From contig NZ_CACSJP010000001.1 of NCBI RefSeq assembly GCF_902706095.1, positions 930,001-994,000 of the forward strand: a DNA stretch of 64,000 nt, written 5' to 3'. This DNA comes from Rhizobium sp. 18065. Its GTDB lineage: Bacteria; Pseudomonadota; Alphaproteobacteria; Rhizobiales; Rhizobiaceae. Of this stretch, positions 63,720-64,000 are shown piece after piece. The position numbers and the translations under genes are program-made. A model generated the notes under the pieces. That model was not told the DNA's origin, did no database searches, and was given only the letters and a program-made list of their open reading frames with translations. How positions within the stretch are numbered: the stretch's first letter is position 1; the number at the start of each line of letters is the position of its first letter.

Positions 63720-64000
63720 TCAGGCGTCTGCTTTGACCTCCAGCAACCCCATGCAGTCCAGCAAACTCTCCGCCACATGCGCGCACAGACCGAAGATCTC
63801 GTCCGTCGGAGCCAATAGGTCCGGCACCATCACCGCCATCATGCCGGCGGACGATGCCGAGCGGATGCCGTTGTGCGAATCCTCCAGCGCCAGGCAATCG
63901 GTAGCCGCCACGCCAAGCCTGTCCGCCGCCGCCAGATAGGGATCCGGCGCCGGTTTCCCGCGCGTGTAGTCGCCCTGCGCCACCACCGTATCGAAGCGGC
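63720..64000 (-). CDS. HAD-family phosphatase, N-terminal part cut off by window edge
   Basis: This is the C-terminal portion (about 93 residues) of a beta-phosphoglucomutase-like HAD hydrolase. It shows FDTVVAQGDYTRGKPAPDPYLAAA (HAD motif III with its Lys) split over FDTVVAQGDY and GKPAPDPY, then CLALEDSHNGIRSASSAGM (motif IV). The frame continues past 63986 to the edge without a stop, so the start lies outside the window. The substrate is unknown; phosphosugars are usual. Confidence 0.85.
   Translation of the reverse strand, partial: RFDTVVAQGDYTRGKPAPDPYLAAADRLGVAATDCLALEDSHNGIRSASSAGMMAVMVPDLLAPTDEIFGLCAHVAESLLDCMGLLEVKADA

Noticed and set aside
1-64000. tRNA, rRNA, prophage, integrase or insertion sequence
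   Set aside because: I looked along both strands for cloverleaf-like gaps, transposase or integrase motifs and found none.

Overview
The window is a high-GC, gene-dense chromosomal segment of an alphaproteobacterium, almost certainly a member of the Rhizobiaceae (Rhizobium/Agrobacterium/Sinorhizobium-like). The evidence is lineage-typical families (DUF1217, BA14K, DUF6101-like, DUF6656-like, one-domain ModE), a RIME-like palindromic repeat, a candidate alpha-r14-type small RNA with anti-Shine-Dalgarno loops, and gene neighbourhoods that I recall from Sinorhizobium meliloti (fabI-phosphoglycerate mutase-aroC-ribB near a dnaJ-like gene and pdxH; acyl-CoA dehydrogenase-enoyl-CoA hydratase-mcpU-rRNA methyltransferase-tlyA). 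No tRNA, rRNA, CRISPR, prophage or insertion sequence was found.

Layout. 1-8.5 kb: end of a DUF6101-like gene, a giant DUF1217 repeat protein, then modABC for molybdate uptake with a ModE-type operator, facing a tsaC-FAD oxidase-modE operon. 8.7-13.4 kb: a degenerate GGDEF protein, a DUF6656-like gene, then a cobalamin riboswitch directly upstream of a Rieske betaine-demethylase pair (gbcAB-like). 13.7-20.3 kb: BA14K protein, CorA/ZntB-like channel, Tat-exported PhoX phosphatase behind a three-unit Pho box, acyl-CoA dehydrogenase plus enoyl-CoA hydratase. 20.5-34 kb: four chemoreceptors (an amino-acid dCache receptor of the McpU type, a 4HB type, a CHASE3-like type, and one carrying a periplasmic CxxCH c-heme site), interleaved with an animal-type haem peroxidase, rlmD/tlyA RNA methyltransferases and the small RNA. 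34-46 kb: stress and housekeeping genes (sodB, dxs, pirin, xseB, histone-deacetylase-like), a DUF6516/HTH toxin-antitoxin-like pair, and the biotin ECF transporter bioMNY. 46-52 kb: YcaQ-type glycosylase, GNAT, Xre/RES toxin-antitoxin, ribBA with a GTP cyclohydrolase domain that has lost its zinc cysteines, aroC. 52-64 kb: a 1,028-residue GGDEF-EAL protein, DUF1344, phosphoglycerate mutase, fabI, a J-protein with an Ala/Gln repeat linker, lipoprotein, pdxH, polysaccharide deacetylase, a SPOR-domain D,D-carboxypeptidase, a ParE-like pair and the end of a HAD phosphatase.

How it fits together: most of the window is core metabolism and envelope functions under nutrient-specific control that can be read from the DNA: molybdenum (ModE box), phosphate (Pho box), cobalamin (riboswitch). 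A block of chemoreceptors and stress genes separates tlyA from dxs, two genes I recall as neighbours in relatives. The observations most worth following are the cobalamin riboswitch on a Rieske demethylase operon, the c-haem chemoreceptor and the anti-Shine-Dalgarno small RNA.
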